Assembly (NCBI GenBank): GCA_001692895.1
Contig: KV748234.1
Location: 744,001-808,000, forward strand
Direction of reading: 5' to 3'
DNA length: 64,000 nucleotides
From: Cenococcum geophilum 1.58
Taxonomy: Eukaryota; Ascomycota; Dothideomycetes; Gloniales; Gloniaceae
Shown here: positions 32,757 to 43,749 of the stretch, piece by piece
Layout of the letters: the number at the start of each line of letters is the position of its first letter
How positions within the stretch are numbered: position 1 is the first letter of the stretch
Notes under the pieces: generated by a model
What the model saw: the letters and a program-made list of their open reading frames with translations, nothing else
Told to the model about the DNA's origin: nothing
Database searches by the model: none
Program-made: the position numbers and the translations under genes

Positions 32757-34459
32757 TTATAATACTAATTTCTTTAATAAAGAAAGGGGTTAGGGGTAGG
32801 GTTTTAGGCTAGGTAAGCTGTTTACTTCGTATATTAAGCTATAAGCCTAAATAGGCTAGCTATTTTCTTTTTAAGATTATATTATAGCTTCCTAGGTCCG
32901 TAATAAGGAAGGGGATATTATATTACCTTTATCTGTTAATATAAAGGTAAATCTATAAGATAGTGGTAATAAGTAGCCCTATCTATCCGTTATACCCTTA
33001 AATAGGAATTAGTTTAGGTAGTTCTTTAAGGGGTATATTTAAAATTTTAGCTAGCTTTATAGCGTACTAGGTGTCTATTAAGATAAAGGTATTTACTTTA
33101 GAGGTAGCTAAAGTATAAGGGATAGTGTAGCTTTTTTTACTAACTAGCCGACTTAGATTAACGTATAATATATTAATCCCTTTTAACCTTAAAGAGGAGT
33201 CTTTCTCTCTTTTTCTAACTCCGCGCTATTTTCCTATATTATCTTATCTATTTTTGCCTTTGTCTAGTAGTCCTTAGCAAAGTAGTTTTTTTAGCTATAT
33301 AAAAAGCAAGCTCCTTAATTACTAATGGCCTATTTATAGGGGTTATTATATTAGGCCGAGTATACGCTAGACCCACAATAGGACTAACTACGCGACTAGC
33401 TACTAAATTAACGGCAGGCTATATAGCTAGTGCTATAGGAGTTATAGATCGTGCTAGGGCACCATGGGCCGTTCTTATAGTGCTTATAGTTTGGTTTAAA
33501 GAGTTTATAGCTTTATACTGCTTAGCTTATACCTTAATTTAACAGAGGCCTTAGTTAATAGCTAGGCAGTAGTTTATAAGTACTTTTAGCATTTATATAG
33601 TAGTAAAAACTGGTAATTCGGCGCGTTATAGGTCTAGGGTAAGCTTATTAAAGAGGTATGGTATTAGGTCTTCGTGGGGAATTTAAGCTTAGCCGGCTAG
33701 GTATAAAAAGTGGGTCTAAAAGGCTAAAAAGGTCTCCGTTATTTTTATATTTAGGCTTTTATAATTAAGGCGGGCATTCTATACCTTAAAGGGGTCCTTA
33801 TAAATAAAAGATAGGTAATTAACTATCTTTTCTCTAGAGAGGAAGGGGTTTACTAAGTTCTAGGCGTATTACGGACATAGGTGCATCTATATATCCCCGC
33901 TAGTACGGCTAAAGACATAGGCTATCTTAGCTTAAGTAGTAGGGAAGTAGTCCGTACTAACTTTAAGCTTATCTTATAGTTAAAGCTTCTAATTATTAAA
34001 TATAGGGTTAGTTTTGTCTATAAGTAATAGGGGTCCTATAACCTTTATAGACCGCGACGATGCTAATACTATATATTAGGCTAGGGCCTTAAGGACTATA
34101 GTAAGTTTATAGGTATCTAATAACTCCTTAAAAGGCATAGGGGTGTCTCTAGTCTTAAGCAGCCTTTAAAGTTACTTAATTTTAGCATTAGCTACTATAA
34201 GCTCCACCTAAAAGTTTAAGTTAATTACTATTTTACTATTAGAGGTAGGAGAGGGTCCTATAGCTACTTTACCAGCTGCTATATTTCTTAGTATAGTAAT
34301 AGGGGTATTAGGTTATTTCTAGTATTTATTTATTTTCTAGGGGTTCTATTTTTAAGGTCCGTGTTCTATTTATATTCTTTTAGTTCTATTTTATATTTCT
34401 GTCCTATTTATAGTCTATAGATATATTTAAGTTCCTTTTTAGAAAGAAAGAGTAGTATA

Positions 34460-34469
34460 AGCTTTAGAT
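34460..34469 (-). promoter_or_regulatory. Gypsy-1 primer-binding site (self-priming type)
   Basis: AGCTTTAGAT on the plus strand, complementary to ATCTAAAGCT inside its own LTR (34554-34563). It is unchanged although the rest of the copy is RIP-altered; the word contains no CpA or TpG that RIP would change. Confidence 0.7.
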
Positions 34470-34471
34470 AA

Positions 34472-34606
34472 TATTAGCGATTTAGTTAATTAAGGTATAA
34501 GTACGGTAAGAGGGCCGCGCAAGCCTATATAATTGGATTATTTATTAATAAGGATCTAAAGCTAGAGAAAGAAAAGGGGAAGAACGGAAGTACCGCTTAA
34601 GGTTAT
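34472..34606 (-). repeat. Gypsy-1 5' LTR, inner part
   Basis: Starts TATTAGCGATT (from TGTTAGCGACT) and continues, after the Gypsy-2 insertion, at 40571-40658. The duplicated target is GTTAT. Confidence 0.88.
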
Positions 34607-34833
34607 TGTTAGCGACTCAGTCAATCGAGACATAAGTACGGCAAAATGGTCGCGCAAGCCTGTACGATTGGATTGTCTATAAACGAGAATCTAAAGCTAA
34701 AGAAAGGAAAGGAGAAGAAGGGGAGCGCCGCTCGAAGCTATATACGATCTTCGCGTTACGTGACCGCAATATGCGGCAATCTGTAGTAACTTGCCGGTGT
34801 ATAGTTCTGCTAAGTTCTGCTAGTGCCGTAACA
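34607..34833 (-). repeat. Gypsy-2 3' LTR
   Basis: 227 bp, TGTTAC...TAACA in element sense, containing two TTCTGC words near its outer end. Confidence 0.95.
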
Positions 34834-34847
34834 TTACCCCCCCCTCC
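34834..34847 (-). promoter_or_regulatory. Gypsy-2 polypurine tract
   Basis: The minus strand reads GGAGGGGGGGTAA directly before the 3' LTR. It would prime plus-strand DNA synthesis. The same tract is present in Gypsy-1 and Gypsy-4. Confidence 0.85.
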
Positions 34848-34959
34848 AAAAAAGCCTGCCCTTAGGCTTTGCCGCTAAAAGTCTTGGCAAGAGAATCTGA
34901 CCAATTAGACAACTTTGACCGCCGGTTAAAGTTCCTAGATATCTTAACACCTTACGTAA

Positions 34960-37900
34960 CTAAGAAATTTCTAGGGCGTTCTTATCCTTATATTCTTCTA
35001 GTAGCTTATCATCTTCGTTATACTAGCATTCTATCCACTTATCTAGGTACTTTAGTAGTCTGGGTTTATTAGGGTAATAGCTATAGAACTCCTAAAGCTT
35101 ATAGGGGCTACCTATAAAGTTCTATATAGGGTACTAAGTAGGGTCCGGGTTATATCCTTTCCACTTAACACGATACTTTAACGTTCCCTTTATAAGTTTA
35201 TAAGCCAGTATTTCTTTAATTTCCCATTTATTATTGTTATTAACTTAAATTAGCAGGGGAGGTTCATTCTTTTATCTAGGTAGTAGGTTATTTATAGCTT
35301 TTCGTAGCTTATCCAGTAAGAAAATAGGGTGGACTTTAATTAAGTCTAGGAGCTTAACCTTATACGAGTTACCTACTTTATTAAGAATCTTATACGGTCC
35401 TACTATCTTATAGTCCAGCTTACGGCTAGGCCGTTCTATCTTCTAGTTCTTTATTATAACCTAAACCATATCACCTATAGTAAAGTCAGGCTCGCGCCTA
35501 TGCTTATTTGCCTACTGTTCCATTAATTTTTAGGCCTTTTTTAGGTTCATATAGGCTACTTTCTAGGCTTCTTCTAAGCGCTTAGCGTACTGCTAGGCTT
35601 CCTTATGAGATAGTTTTTCGCGTACAGTCTAGGGCCCTTCTAGTCTTTCCCAGTTAAAGCTTATATAGGGTAGGTAACCCATTTCTAGTTAAATAGGGGC
35701 AAATCCAGTAAAGTTGTAGGGTAGGGTCGCTTGGGCGTAGTCTATTAAGGGTAATAGTTTAGCCCAGTTATCCTAGAAGTAGTTAATAAAAGGCCGGAGT
35801 TTCTAGTCTAAGTATTAATTTACAATCTCCGTTTAACCGTCTATCTAGGGGTAATATGCTATAAAAAGCTTTAGCTTAATACCTAGGATTTAGGTAAACT
35901 TATTCTAAAAGGCTAATATAAACTACGGCCCACAGTTAGATATAATAGTATCTAGTAGTCCATAAATTTAGTAGACATAGTAGATATACAGTTAGGCTGC
36001 CTCTTTAGTATTAATATTCTTATAATAGGGAATTAAGAATAGGCGCTTACTAAAGCAGTTAACTAGAATTATAACTATATTATATCCGTCACGGTCTAAA
36101 GGTAGCTTATAAAAGTCTATAGAGACATATTACTAGGGGCGGTCGGGTATTAAGAGGGGTTTTAATAGTCCTAGGGTTTTATCTTATGGGATTATAGACC
36201 TATAGCAGTCGTTGCAGTTCCGTACATAGCGGTCAATATTTATAACCATTCTAGGCCAGTAGTAGCGGTCGCCAATAATCCTACGGGTCTTATTCTTTTT
36301 GGGGTAGGCCGTAGAGACCTAGGTATATACTTTAGCAATAAGCTAAGTCCATAAGTTCTATTTCTCTACTACTACCAGCCGTTCCTAATACTTAAGTAAT
36401 CCATTTTTAAGGGACTATAGGCTAGTAACGTTCTTTGCCTTTTTACAGTACTCCTGTAGAGAAGGGGCCGTACGGTTTATCTACAGCAATTCGTCAATTA
36501 GGTCAAGTCCTAAAGGGTTAATAGGATATATCTCGGCGCCTAAGGGGTCTGTACTTAGTTCTGCCTATATCTAGGGATTAAGGTGCTCTGGTTATAGTAG
36601 TATCTAGGTCTATAATAAGATCTTTATAGCTATATAGTTACCTAGGTCTTATTTACGCCTAATAAGAGTATCCGCACGGTTCGCAGCGCCTGGTCTATAT
36701 ATAATTAAGAAGTTAAACTAAGATAGGACGTCCGCCTAGCGTACCTGCCGGGCTGTAAGGGCCTTAGTTATTATAAAGTATTCTAGGGCCTTATAATCTA
36801 ATACTACTTTAATAGGTTTAGGGGTCCCCTCTAGCTATACACGCCAGTGCTAAAAGCTAGAGATAATAGCCAGCATTTCTTTATTATAGATATGGTAGTT
36901 TAGTTCAGCATCTATTATAGTCTTTAAATAGTATATAACAGGGTGCTATTCTCCATCCAGTTACTTCTAGGAAAAAACACCGGCTATTACACCGTCTAAG
37001 GCATTAGTTTCTAGCATTAAGGGCCGTTCTGGGTTAAAGTAGGTAAGTAGGGGGGCCAATACTAGCCGTTTTTTAAGCTTATTAAAGGCCTATATATACA
37101 TGGCGTTAAAGTAAAAGGGCTGGTCTTTCCTAGTAAGGCGGTTAAGAGGCCAGGTAATCCTGCTATAGTTCTTAATAAAGCGTTAGTAAAAGTTATAGAA
37201 ACCTAAAAACGATTGCACCCCCTTTACGGTCTAAGGGGGCGTCCACTAGTTAATTACGGTTGTTTTCTTTAGGTCAGCCTTAATTCCGTCCGTGCTGATA
37301 ATAAAACCTAGGCACTTTATACGCTTAACACTGAATTTAAACTTCTTAATATCGGCCTAAAGGCCAGCTTTATGGAGCCGTTATAGGACTTTATAGATAT
37401 GCTCCTTATATTCTAGTTCGTTCTCTAAATAGATTATAATATTATCTAAATAGGCCGTATAGAAGTTGTTAAGGTAGTTAAAGAGTATATCGTTTATATA
37501 CCGCTGGTACGTAGCTAGTCCGTTAGTTAGTCTAAAAGGAAGTACCTTATATTTATACATCCCGTAATAGGTCCGGAATATAGTAAAATCCTTAGACCTA
37601 GGGTTTATCCTAATTTAGTAAAAGGCCTAGCGGATATTAAGCTTTATAAAAAACTTAGCTCTACTTATTTAGGTAAGAGTCTTATTAAGTAAGGGCAGCA
37701 GGTAGCGGTCCTTGCGGGTTATATTATTTAGCTTATAGTAGTTAATGCAGAAGCGCAGTCCTCTATTTAGCTTTTTAATAAAGAGAATAGGTAAGTTAAA
37801 AGGGGCTTAGCTAGGCTCGATAAAGCCCTTATTTAGGTTGTTAATAAGGTACTACTTTATAGCCTATAATTCGGCAATAAACTGTAGGTAGAGAGGGCTA

Positions 37901-38992
37901 AAGCTAAGGGTGCTTCCCTTGTCTTGCTTAATCTTAATCTTGTAGTTATATAGTTGGTAGGGTGGAAGCATGTTAGACGCTACCTTAGAGAATATGTCCT
38001 TGAATTTCCGGTGTTAATTAGGCAGTTTTTGCTCCACTAGTTCTTTATCTATAAGCCCGCTTTCCTTTTCCTTAATTATTTAGTTAATTTTATATAGGCT
38101 AGTTATAAAGGTAACGGTATTAGGCTAAACTAGGTTTTAGTAGAATCCTATAGCGCCAATACAGCAGATATTAACTAGTAGGAGGTCCATAGGTTTCTTT
38201 AGCGTCTATTAGGCCGTAGTTTGCGGTATAGGGTTTATAGTCTTCCTTAGCTCACGTTCTATTTTCCATAAGTTATCCTTCCTATTTATTAGTTTAGTGT
38301 AGCGTCCGATATTCCTGGCTTTCCTTTATAGCTTTATAGGGTTCTCTATAGGGAACTTAGCTAGGTCACTACCGACTTTTTAGGTCTTTAGTGCGGGTGG
38401 CGTGATATAGGTAGTCTAGGGGCGGCGTAGTATACAGATCCGTTACGGGTTAAGCTATACATCCTTCTTAAAGGCCTGGTCTCTGCGCATAGCATTAGCC
38501 TAGTAAATAGTATTAATTTGGGGCCGTATAAGGTTTTTTCTTGTAATGCTGATTTCTTTTATAAAGGAAGGGGTTGGGGGTAGAGTTTCGGGCTAGATAA
38601 GCCGTTTACTCCGTACTTTAAGCTATAAGCCTAAATAGGCTAGCTATTTTCTTCCTAAGATTATATTATGGCTTCCTAAGTCCGTAATAAGAAAGGGGAT
38701 ATTATACTACCTTTGTCTATTAACGCGGAGGTGAATCCGCAAGATAGTTGTAATAGGTAGCCCTATTTATCCGTTATAACCGCAAATAGGGATTAGTTTA
38801 GGTAGTTCTTTAAGGGGTGCATTTAAAAAGTCAGCTAGTTTTACAGCGTATTTTGTGTTAATTAAGGTAAAGGTATTTGCTTCTAAGTTAGCTAAAGCAG
38901 AGGTTAAAACTTAATATTTATTATAAAATAAAGTATAAGGGATAGTGCAGCTTCTTCTACCAACTAGCCGACCTAGATTAATATATAATATA
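34960..38992 (-). pseudogene. Gypsy-2 pol (protease, RT, RNase H, integrase, chromodomain)
   Basis: Protease-like reading at about 38730-38892 (NTKYAVKLADFLNAPLKELP). Reverse transcriptase at about 37430-37790: FIKKLNRGLRFCINYYKLNN, then RKDRYLLPLL, the usual catalytic neighbourhood in order. RNase H and integrase occupy about 35400-37060. The C-terminus (34990-35260) is a chromodomain: WEIKEILAYKL, LKYRVKWKGYNPDPTW, LREFYSYYPNKP (the last with one residue restored). The chromodomain would guide integration to heterochromatin. Protease, RT and chromodomain codons share one frame, which is -1 relative to gag, suggesting gag-pol frameshifting. All stops fit CAG/CAA/TGG mutation. Confidence 0.88.
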
Positions 38993-38995
38993 TCA

Positions 38996-40130
38996 ATCCC
39001 TTTTAACCCTAGAGAGGAGTCTTCCTTTAGGGTTCCTCTTTTTCTAGCTCTGTACTATCCTCCTAAATTAACAGAACCTTATTTATCCTTGCCTTTATTG
39101 GGCAGTTCCTTATAGGGTAGCTTATTTAACCGCACAAGAAGTAAGCTCCTTAATTACTAAGGGCCTATATATAGGGGTCGCTATATATAGGCTAGGTGTA
39201 CACCAGGCCCGCAGTAGGGGTAGCTGCGCGGCCAGCTGCCGGGTTAGCTGTAGGAGTTGCCAATCATGCTAGGGCACTACGGGCCGTACTTATAGTACTT
39301 ACGGCCTGGTTTACAAGATTTCTAGTTTTTAGCCAGTTAGCGCGTGCCTTAATTCAATAAAGGCCTTAGTTAATAGCTAGGCAATAGTCCGTAAGTTCCT
39401 TTAACGTCTATACCATAGTATAAGCTAGTAATACGGCCCGCTATAGGTCTAGGGTAAGCTTGTTAAAGAGGTCTGGTAGTAGGTCTTCCTAGGGGATCTA
39501 GGCCTATTCGGCCAGGTATAGAAAGCGGGTTTAGAAGGCCGAAAAGGTCTCTGTTATTTTTATGTTTAGGCTTTTATAGCTAAGGTGGGCGTTTTATACT
39601 TTAAAAGGGTCCTTATAAATAGAAGACAAGTATTTAATTATTTCTTCTTTAAAGATAAAGGGGTTTGCTAAGTCTTTAGTGTATTGCGGGCGTAAATACG
39701 TCTAGGCGTTTTCGCTAGTACGGCTAAAGATATAGGCTATTCTGGCTCGGGCGTTAGGGAAGTGGTCTGCATTAACTTTAAGCTTATCCCGTAATTGGAG
39801 CTTCTAATTATTAAATATAGGGTCAGTTTTATTTGTGAGTAGTAGGGGGTCCACAACCATTGCTGACCGCTTTGGTGCTATATAGGCCTTAGTAGATCTA
39901 CTAAGGCGCTAGGATAGGGCCTAAAGGACTATAGTAAGTCTTTAGTTGTCTAATAATAACTTATTATTAGATATAGGGGTATCTCTAGCTTTAAGCAGCT
40001 CTCGTAATTGTTTAATTTTAGTATTAGCAGCCGCAAGCTCCGCCTAGGGGGTTAAAACGTTAATTGTTTCTTTGTCTAAAGTATTTAAGGGTCCTACAGC
40101 TGCTTTACCTACTACTATAGTTCGTGGCAT
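38996..40130 (-). pseudogene. Gypsy-2 gag
   Basis: ATG at 40130 (minus), about 0.2 kb inside the 5' LTR, begins MPRTIVVGKAAVGP. A typical chromovirus Gag core follows (LQLRDKLKVNADHFPNAR; YLRPQYTKDLANPF). A degenerate zinc knuckle (LCG..., then RNCP) lies at about 39100-39134, in frame with the ATG (332 codons downstream). Every stop inside it is TAG or TAA. It would form the particle that packages the element RNA. A 36-bp insertion at about 38898-38933 relative to Gypsy-1 lies near the gag-pol junction. Confidence 0.85.
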
Positions 40131-40326
40131 AGTGGTAGGGGTGTTAGGTAATTCTAGGTAATTTCTTTAGGGGTTCTGGTCTGTGTATGTCTTGTAGGTC
40201 CTTTTCTTAGGGTTCTGTTCTTTTCTTTTAGGTCCTGTCCTTGTGGTCCTAGTAATGTCCTTAGGGTCCTGTTCTGTGTTCTCGTAGATATATTTAAGTT
40301 CCTTCTTAGGAAGAAAGAGTAGAGTG

Positions 40327-40336
40327 AGCTTTAGAT
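40327..40336 (-). promoter_or_regulatory. Gypsy-2 primer-binding site (self-priming)
   Basis: AGCTTTAGAT, 2 nt inside the 5' LTR boundary, is the exact reverse complement of ATCTAAAGCT at 40421-40430 within the LTR. This is the arrangement of Tf1/sushi self-primed elements, where the mRNA 5' end folds back as primer. Confidence 0.8.
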
Positions 40337-40338
40337 AA

Positions 40339-40565
40339 TGTTAGCGACTTAGTTAATCGAGATATAAGTACGGCAAAATGGTCGCGTAAGTCTATATGAT
40401 TGGATTGTCTATAAACGAGAATCTAAAGCTAAAGAAAGGAAAGGAGAAGAAGGGGAGCGCCGCTCGAAGCTATATACGATCTTCGCGTCACGTGACCGCA
40501 ATATGCGGCAATCTATAGCAACTTGCCGGTGCGTAGTTCTGCCAAGTTTTGCTAGTGCCGTAACA
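40339..40565 (-). repeat. Gypsy-2 5' LTR
   Basis: 227 bp. TATATA at 40471-40476 lies about 41 nt upstream (minus strand) of the self-primer block at 40430, a plausible core promoter. Confidence 0.95.
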
Positions 40566-40570
40566 GTTAT

Positions 40571-40658
40571 ATATAATCCTTTAGTTATATAACTGCACTT
40601 CACTATTATATAACGGCAATCTGCGGCAATTTAACGGTAATATGCTAATACCGTAATA
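40571..40658 (-). repeat. Gypsy-1 5' LTR, outer part
   Basis: Continues the LTR interrupted at 34606 and matches the distal part of 28627-28849. It ends GTAATA beside the ATAAG duplication. Confidence 0.88.
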
Positions 40659-40689
40659 ATAAGGAAGCTTAAGATAGATAGCTTCCTTA

Positions 40690-43180
40690 ATATAGTTAAG
40701 CAATAACTCTAAGACTTAGAAGAAATCTACCTAATACTAAATAAGTAAGGCTTATTAGCTACCCCTAAGGAAATTAATTAAAGACTAAAAAGGATTTAGG
40801 CAGTAATTAAAAATAGGCTAAAAGAGCACTACCTAGTCTTAAAACTGGGCCCTTATGCGTAATATATATAGTCTATATAATACGCGGCTTTTATAGCTAG
40901 TTAATAATAAGTAAGAAGGAAATATATAAGTAGCTACGACCCTAAAGATAAGAGATAATATAAAGACATAAGAAACCACTTAAAGAATACCCTAAAAAAA
41001 GAAGTAAGAAATAACTGGAGATGGTTTATAAATAAGCACACTTTTAACTTAAGCCTTTCCTATAATAAGGGTCTTTAGGCTATAGTATAATAGGTAAAGA
41101 ATAAGATAGGGCGCCTAGTAGAAGACTTATACTTACTACTCCTATAAAGAACAGGGGAATTATAGGTCACTAATAATAATAATAAGAAGACAAAGATCCT
41201 TATAAAAAGGTTCTTCCCCTAACTGGCTCTAGCAAACCTTAGTAACATTATAGGTAAAACACTAGTAATTTACCTATAGGTTAACGGCAATATAATAATA
41301 GAAGAAATGGCTAGAACTATTAGCTACCTTTTAAATAATATAGTACTAGGACCTAATAGGATTCTGAATAAGGCCTTAAAGACCTATAAACTACTTATAG
41401 CACCTTAGCTTATATATGTAGCTAAAGTATACTTTGTAATAGGCTACTACCTATAACTTAGAAGATCTATAATAATGGCAGTCTTATAAAAAGAAGGTAA
41501 AGTAGACTATTTATCCCTAGAAAGCTACCGCCCTACTGCCTTAGAAAACACCCTTAGTAAAATTCTAGAAAGGGTTATAGCGGACTATATAGTAGATACG
41601 GCAGAAAAATACGCCCTATTACTATAAAGCTAAATAAGGGCAAGAAAGAACTGCTTAACGCTATTAGCACTTAGACTACTCGCTGCTATTATTAAAACTG
41701 TATAGGCTATACGAAGGGACTTTATAGTATTAATGCTTAGCCTAAATATTAGCGGCGCCTATAATAATATACCCTATAAGCGCCTTCTATATATTTTTAA
41801 GGTAAAGGGCTTTCTAGAATAGATTATATAATTTATTTAAGGGTTTATAGGCTAGAAAGAAATATTACTAATCTTTAGCGGATACTAGAGTCTCCCTATT
41901 ATAGTTATAATAGAAATACTATAAGGATTACCCCTTTTGTCTATACTCTTTCTTTTCTTTATAAGTAACTTACTTAATACCTTTAAGAAAGGGGCGACCT
42001 AGGGAATAGGTTTTATTAATAATATAAACTTAATTATATACGGGCTAATAGCCGCAGAGAACTATAGGATACTAAAAAGGCCTATAATACCTATATAGAA
42101 TAGGCAAGATAATATAAAGTCCAATTCTTATTAAAGAAATACTAGCTAATCTATTTTATAAAAAAACGTAACTAATTTATAGATCTCTAGTATATAATCC
42201 AAATTTAAGGCCTTAAGGGTTAACCAGTTTAAGGTCTAAGGGTATTAGGAGTATAGGTAGATAGTAAGCTTTGGTAGAGCGTATATATAGTATAAGCGGC
42301 CTATAAGGGCTAAGTATAGTATATTGCTATATCTAGGACCGTTAATTCTATATAGGGTCTATGCTTCTAGAGGTTATATCTACTATATATAATAGTTATC
42401 CGGCTAACCATAATATATAGATCTAGTATTTAGGCTATTAGAGAAACCGAAAAAGACCTCCCTAAATTACTCCTTAAACTTCTCTAAAAGGTCTAAATAG
42501 CCTACCTCTAAAGTATAATAGGCGGGTATAAATAAACAGCTATAGCACTACTTAAGAAGGAAGCTAATATTCCCCCCCTATAACTATATATTAAAGCCGC
42601 TGCAATATAAAGGGTATAAAAGAAATATAACTTTAATATTATAAAGTATATTAAAACACGCCTAAATAAATTATAGAGGGACCTTAGGGTGCCCTATAGA
42701 AGAATAAACCAATAACCCTAAAGTAGGGAAGATATATTAGAAAAATAGGTAGAGAAAGTAAAAGAAAAATAGTGCGGTATTAGGGCCTAGGCCTATATAG
42801 AGGAGGAAAGAAGATATATAAAAGGCTAGTAAAAATAATAGTACGGGAGAGAAAGGAGCTAAAGTAGAGTATAAAAGAATACTAGAAAACTATCTACCGT
42901 AATATAATACTAGTTAGACCAACATTAAAGAGATATATAGGAGTTAAAGGTATAAAGGCTAACCTAGGTAAGAGGAACCTAAGCTATAATATAGTTAACG
43001 CTATAGGGGATAAATACCTAAGGGCTCTAAGAAGGCCTAATAAAGGCAAAAAATATAATAGCAATACTTTTAAGGATAGGAATAATAGAACTAAAAGATT
43101 GGCTTTACTAGGTAGGTATTTTAATAAATAGCTTAAGATGCGAATATAGCTGGCTAAGATAGACACTAAAATATATAATA
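40690..43180 (+). pseudogene. Tad-like LINE ORF2 remnant (reverse transcriptase)
   Basis: Starts in the middle of ORF2, after the endonuclease. It reads GRLVEDLYLLLL, then GPNRIPNKALKTYKLL (about 41350-41395), LNISGAYNNIPYKRLL (about 41745) and LQGLPLLSILFLFFIS (about 41920-41970). This is the usual order of LINE RT blocks. The catalytic box reads INNINLI near 42015, with both Asp changed to Asn. The 5' end is cut where Gypsy-1 is inserted or just beyond it, and the 3' end merges into Gypsy-3. Related to the complete LINE at 49100 but diverged. Confidence 0.8.
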
Positions 43181-43301
43181 CTGCTATGCCCCTTACGTAT
43201 TAGCTAAAAAGTAATACTTTTAGTAGCTAGTATAGAGAACTATAATATACTACTCTTAATATAAAAAGGCCTTAAGGCGGTTACCCGGTGTAACGGAACC
43301 T

Positions 43302-43714
43302 TATAATAGGAACTATAATAGGTTCTGTTAATAGGCTAGGTGTATAGAAAATATAAAGATAGTAGTTAATAATGTAATAACAACTAGTGGAGTAGTTACC
43401 TAATAGATTAACTCCAATTATATTCTAAGAATTACTATAAGAAAGGAACTATCTAAGTAGGGACTAAAGGTCCTTAAATACACAACCGTACTCCTAAGAA
43501 AGTCGTTGCTCTATCTACTCTATCTACTCTATTTACTTTATTATAAATCTTATAAATTATATAGATTATATAAATTATATTACGTAACTCTGCTTACTAT
43601 TCCTTATTATATAGTTTTACGGGTTTTATTCTAGACCGTATTTATATTAACTAACTAGCTTCTTCTAACTCCTCTATAAGTAGTTATAATATTATACTTA
43701 AAGCGTCCGTAATA
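43302..43714 (-). repeat. Gypsy-3 3' LTR
   Basis: Aligned over its full length with 56118-56529. Differences are mainly transitions. Confidence 0.9.
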
Positions 43715-43749
43715 CTATCTCCCTCCTCTTTATCTTTATCCTTAAAGAT

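Larger units (their letters stand above)
28880..34455 (-). pseudogene. Gypsy-1 gag-pol remnant
   Basis: Parallels the Gypsy-2 coding region along its length, with chromodomain/integrase nearest 28900, then RNase H, reverse transcriptase, protease and gag nearest 34400. It is broken by many Gln-type stops, a deletion of about 190 bp near 31005 and the TRIM insertion. It has no coding capacity now. Confidence 0.85.
34607..40565 (-). mobile_element. Gypsy-2: complete chromovirus LTR retrotransposon nested in Gypsy-1
   Basis: 5959 bp with LTRs of exactly 227 bp (34607-34833; 40339-40565) and 5-bp duplications GTTAT (34602-34606; 40566-40570). On the minus strand the order is 5' LTR, self-complementary primer site, gag, protease, reverse transcriptase, RNase H, integrase, chromodomain, polypurine tract, 3' LTR. 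The two LTRs differ only by transitions, as RIP predicts. Clade by content: chromovirus of the Tf1/sushi self-priming type, as in MAGGY-like fungal elements. Confidence 0.95.
28627..40658 (-). mobile_element. Gypsy-1: chromovirus LTR retrotransposon (older copy), carrying two insertions
   Basis: Five-bp duplications ATAAG lie at 28622-28626 and 40659-40663. The 3' LTR is 28627-28849. The 5' LTR is 34472-34606 plus 40571-40658, split by Gypsy-2. A TRIM sits at 32313-32756. Removing both insertions gives about 5.6 kb. The gag-pol order on the minus strand is as in Gypsy-2. Relative to Gypsy-2 it lacks about 190 bp near 31005. It is heavily RIP-altered. Confidence 0.92.

Noticed and set aside
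34869..35072. 67-codon plus-strand open frame as a protein
   Set aside because: It is antisense to the pol 3' end and chromodomain of Gypsy-2.
40409..40603. 64-codon minus-strand open frame as a protein
   Set aside because: It lies within the Gypsy-2 LTR and runs into Gypsy-1 LTR sequence. LTR regulatory DNA explains it.
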